Origin: an uncultured Oscillibacter sp.
Lineage (GTDB): Bacteria; Bacillota; Clostridia; Oscillospirales; Oscillospiraceae
Length of the DNA: 33,365 nucleotides
NCBI GenBank assembly: GCA_910583695.1
Contig: CAJTZL010000030.1
Location: 1-33,365, forward strand
Direction of reading: 5' to 3'
Of the stretch, positions 32,510-33,365 are shown piece by piece (the stretch's first letter is position 1; every line of letters begins with the position of its first letter). The notes below the pieces were generated by a model that was not told the origin of the DNA, searched no databases, and was given only the letters and a program-made list of their open reading frames with translations. Made by a program: the position numbers and the translations under genes.

Positions 32510-32941
32510 ATGTCCACTTTTATGGCAAACAAGGCCAACATTGAGCGCAAGTGGTACATCCTGGATGCCGCCGGGAAGCCCCTGGGCAAGACCGCCGTCC
32601 GGGCCGCCGACCTGCTGCGCGGCAAAAACAAAACCACCTTCACGCCCCACGCCGACTGCGGAGATAATGTCATCATCATCAACGCGGGAAAAGCGGTTCT
32701 CACCGGCAAAAAGGGCGAGCAGAAGATTTACCGCACCCACTCCGGCTGGGTGGGCGGCCTCAAGGAGACCCCCTACCGCATCCTGATGCAGGAGAAGCCC
32801 GAGGTGGCCATGCGGGTGGCCGTCCGCGGCATGATGCCCAAGAACATTGTGGCCAAGGATTCCCTGAAGCGTCTGCACATCTATGCCGGCGCGGAGCACA
32901 AGCAGCAGGCCCAGAAGCCCATCGCCCTGGATGCTGAATAA
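32510..32941 (+). CDS. rplM: 50S ribosomal protein L13
   Basis: A 143-residue L13, part of the early-assembling large subunit core. Seen: the typical start ERKWYILDAAGKPLGKTA, LRGKNKTTFTPHADCGD, the signature YRTHSGWVGGLKE and AVRGMMPKN. Length is normal. TGGAGGAACGACC precedes the ATG. The rpsI gene follows after 14 bp, the standard rplM-rpsI operon. Confidence 0.99.
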   Translation: MSTFMANKANIERKWYILDAAGKPLGKTAVRAADLLRGKNKTTFTPHADCGDNVIIINAGKAVLTGKKGEQKIYRTHSGWVGGLKETPYRILMQEKPEVAMRVAVRGMMPKNIVAKDSLKRLHIYAGAEHKQQAQKPIALDAE

Positions 32942-32955
32942 GGAGGAGGAAGCGT

Positions 32956-33360
32956 ATGTATCAGTCTAAGAAGCCCTATCTGTACGGCACCGGCCGCCGG
33001 AAGTCCTCCGTCGCCCGCGTCCACCTGTTTCCCGGCGGAACCGGGAGCATCACCATCAACGGCCGGGACATTGACGATTATTTCGGCCTGGAGACCCTGA
33101 AAATGGTGGTCCGCCAGCCCCTGGAGGCTACCGGCAACACCGGAAAGATGGACATTGTGGCCACGGTCTCCGGCGGCGGTGTCACCGGACAGGCCGGCGC
33201 CCTGCGCCACGGCATCGCCCGGGCGCTGTTGCTGGCCAGTGAGGACAACCGCCCCATCCTGAAAAAGGCCGGGTTCCTGACCCGCGATCCTCGCATGAAG
33301 GAGCGCAAGAAGTACGGCCTCAAGGCGGCCCGTCGCGCTCCGCAGTTCAGCAAGCGTTAA
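32956..33360 (+). CDS. rpsI: 30S ribosomal protein S9
   Basis: A 134-residue S9 whose C-terminal tail reaches toward the P-site tRNA. Seen: YGTGRRKSSVARV at the N-terminus, GGGVTGQAGALRHGIARAL in the middle, LTRDPRMKERKKYG, and the invariant end QFSKR. The gene is complete and ends 5 bp before the window edge. AGGAGGAGG precedes the ATG. Confidence 0.99.
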   Translation: MYQSKKPYLYGTGRRKSSVARVHLFPGGTGSITINGRDIDDYFGLETLKMVVRQPLEATGNTGKMDIVATVSGGGVTGQAGALRHGIARALLLASEDNRPILKKAGFLTRDPRMKERKKYGLKAARRAPQFSKR

Positions 33361-33365
33361 ATTTT

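Overview
The window looks like chromosomal core sequence of a GC-rich, spore-forming, anaerobic Firmicute. An Oscillospiraceae-type gut bacterium (Oscillibacter/Flavonifractor/Lawsonibacter relatives) is my best guess, from gene content and protein style only. The pointers are Shine-Dalgarno sites of AGGAGG type before nearly every gene, the sporulation-linked genes pdaA and bofA, a yqzL gene beside recO, SLH-domain cell-wall anchoring, and a Firmicute TAXI-type TRAP transporter. I see no tRNA, rRNA, CRISPR array, prophage or insertion sequence.

Layout. 1-6602 (+): a DNA-maintenance block with the 3' part of uvrA, then era, an FMN split-barrel protein, a 37-codon yqzL gene, recO and mutS2. 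6659-8558 (+): a uridine-phosphorylase-type gene with its own promoter, then two unrecognised genes whose products both begin MISA. 8571-11504 (-): a copper module, csoR followed by a copA whose product has a CopZ-like domain fused at the C-terminus; the promoter carries two mirror-image CsoR-type sites. 11511-13112 (-): a left-handed beta-helix protein and the PdaA deacetylase. 13177-15323 (+): a membrane-anchored non-specific nuclease, an overlapping DEDDh exonuclease gene, and two small unknown genes.

15345-20259: a carbon-metabolism region. An Ldh2-type malate/lactate dehydrogenase and a malic enzyme (+) sit behind a promoter and a terminator-like leader hairpin. They are flanked by a 73-bp direct repeat that is a piece of a pyruvate kinase gene. 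Downstream on the minus strand lie a pyruvate-kinase-like gene lacking most of its C-terminal domain, and mtnA. 20426-26638 (-): one operon for a HlyD/MacA-type adaptor, a MacB-type ATPase and permease, and a secreted SLH protein, with 11-bp-spaced direct repeats upstream of its promoter. 26751-30154 (-): a TRAP-TAXI uptake system. 30304-31674 (-): a two-CBS-domain protein and tadA. 31757-33360 (+): a yaaL-like (DUF2508) gene, bofA, then rplM and rpsI.

The most striking observation is the TAXI solute-binding protein (28979-30058). Its segments occur in the order C-terminal part, then N-terminal part, behind an ordinary lipoprotein signal. It reads as a complete circular permutation of the family fold. 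Other points of note are the strong internal ribosome-binding site inside copA exactly at the CopZ domain, the pyruvate-kinase repeat around the dehydrogenase/malic-enzyme cassette, the leader hairpin of that cassette, and a recurring TTGNAA -35 element.
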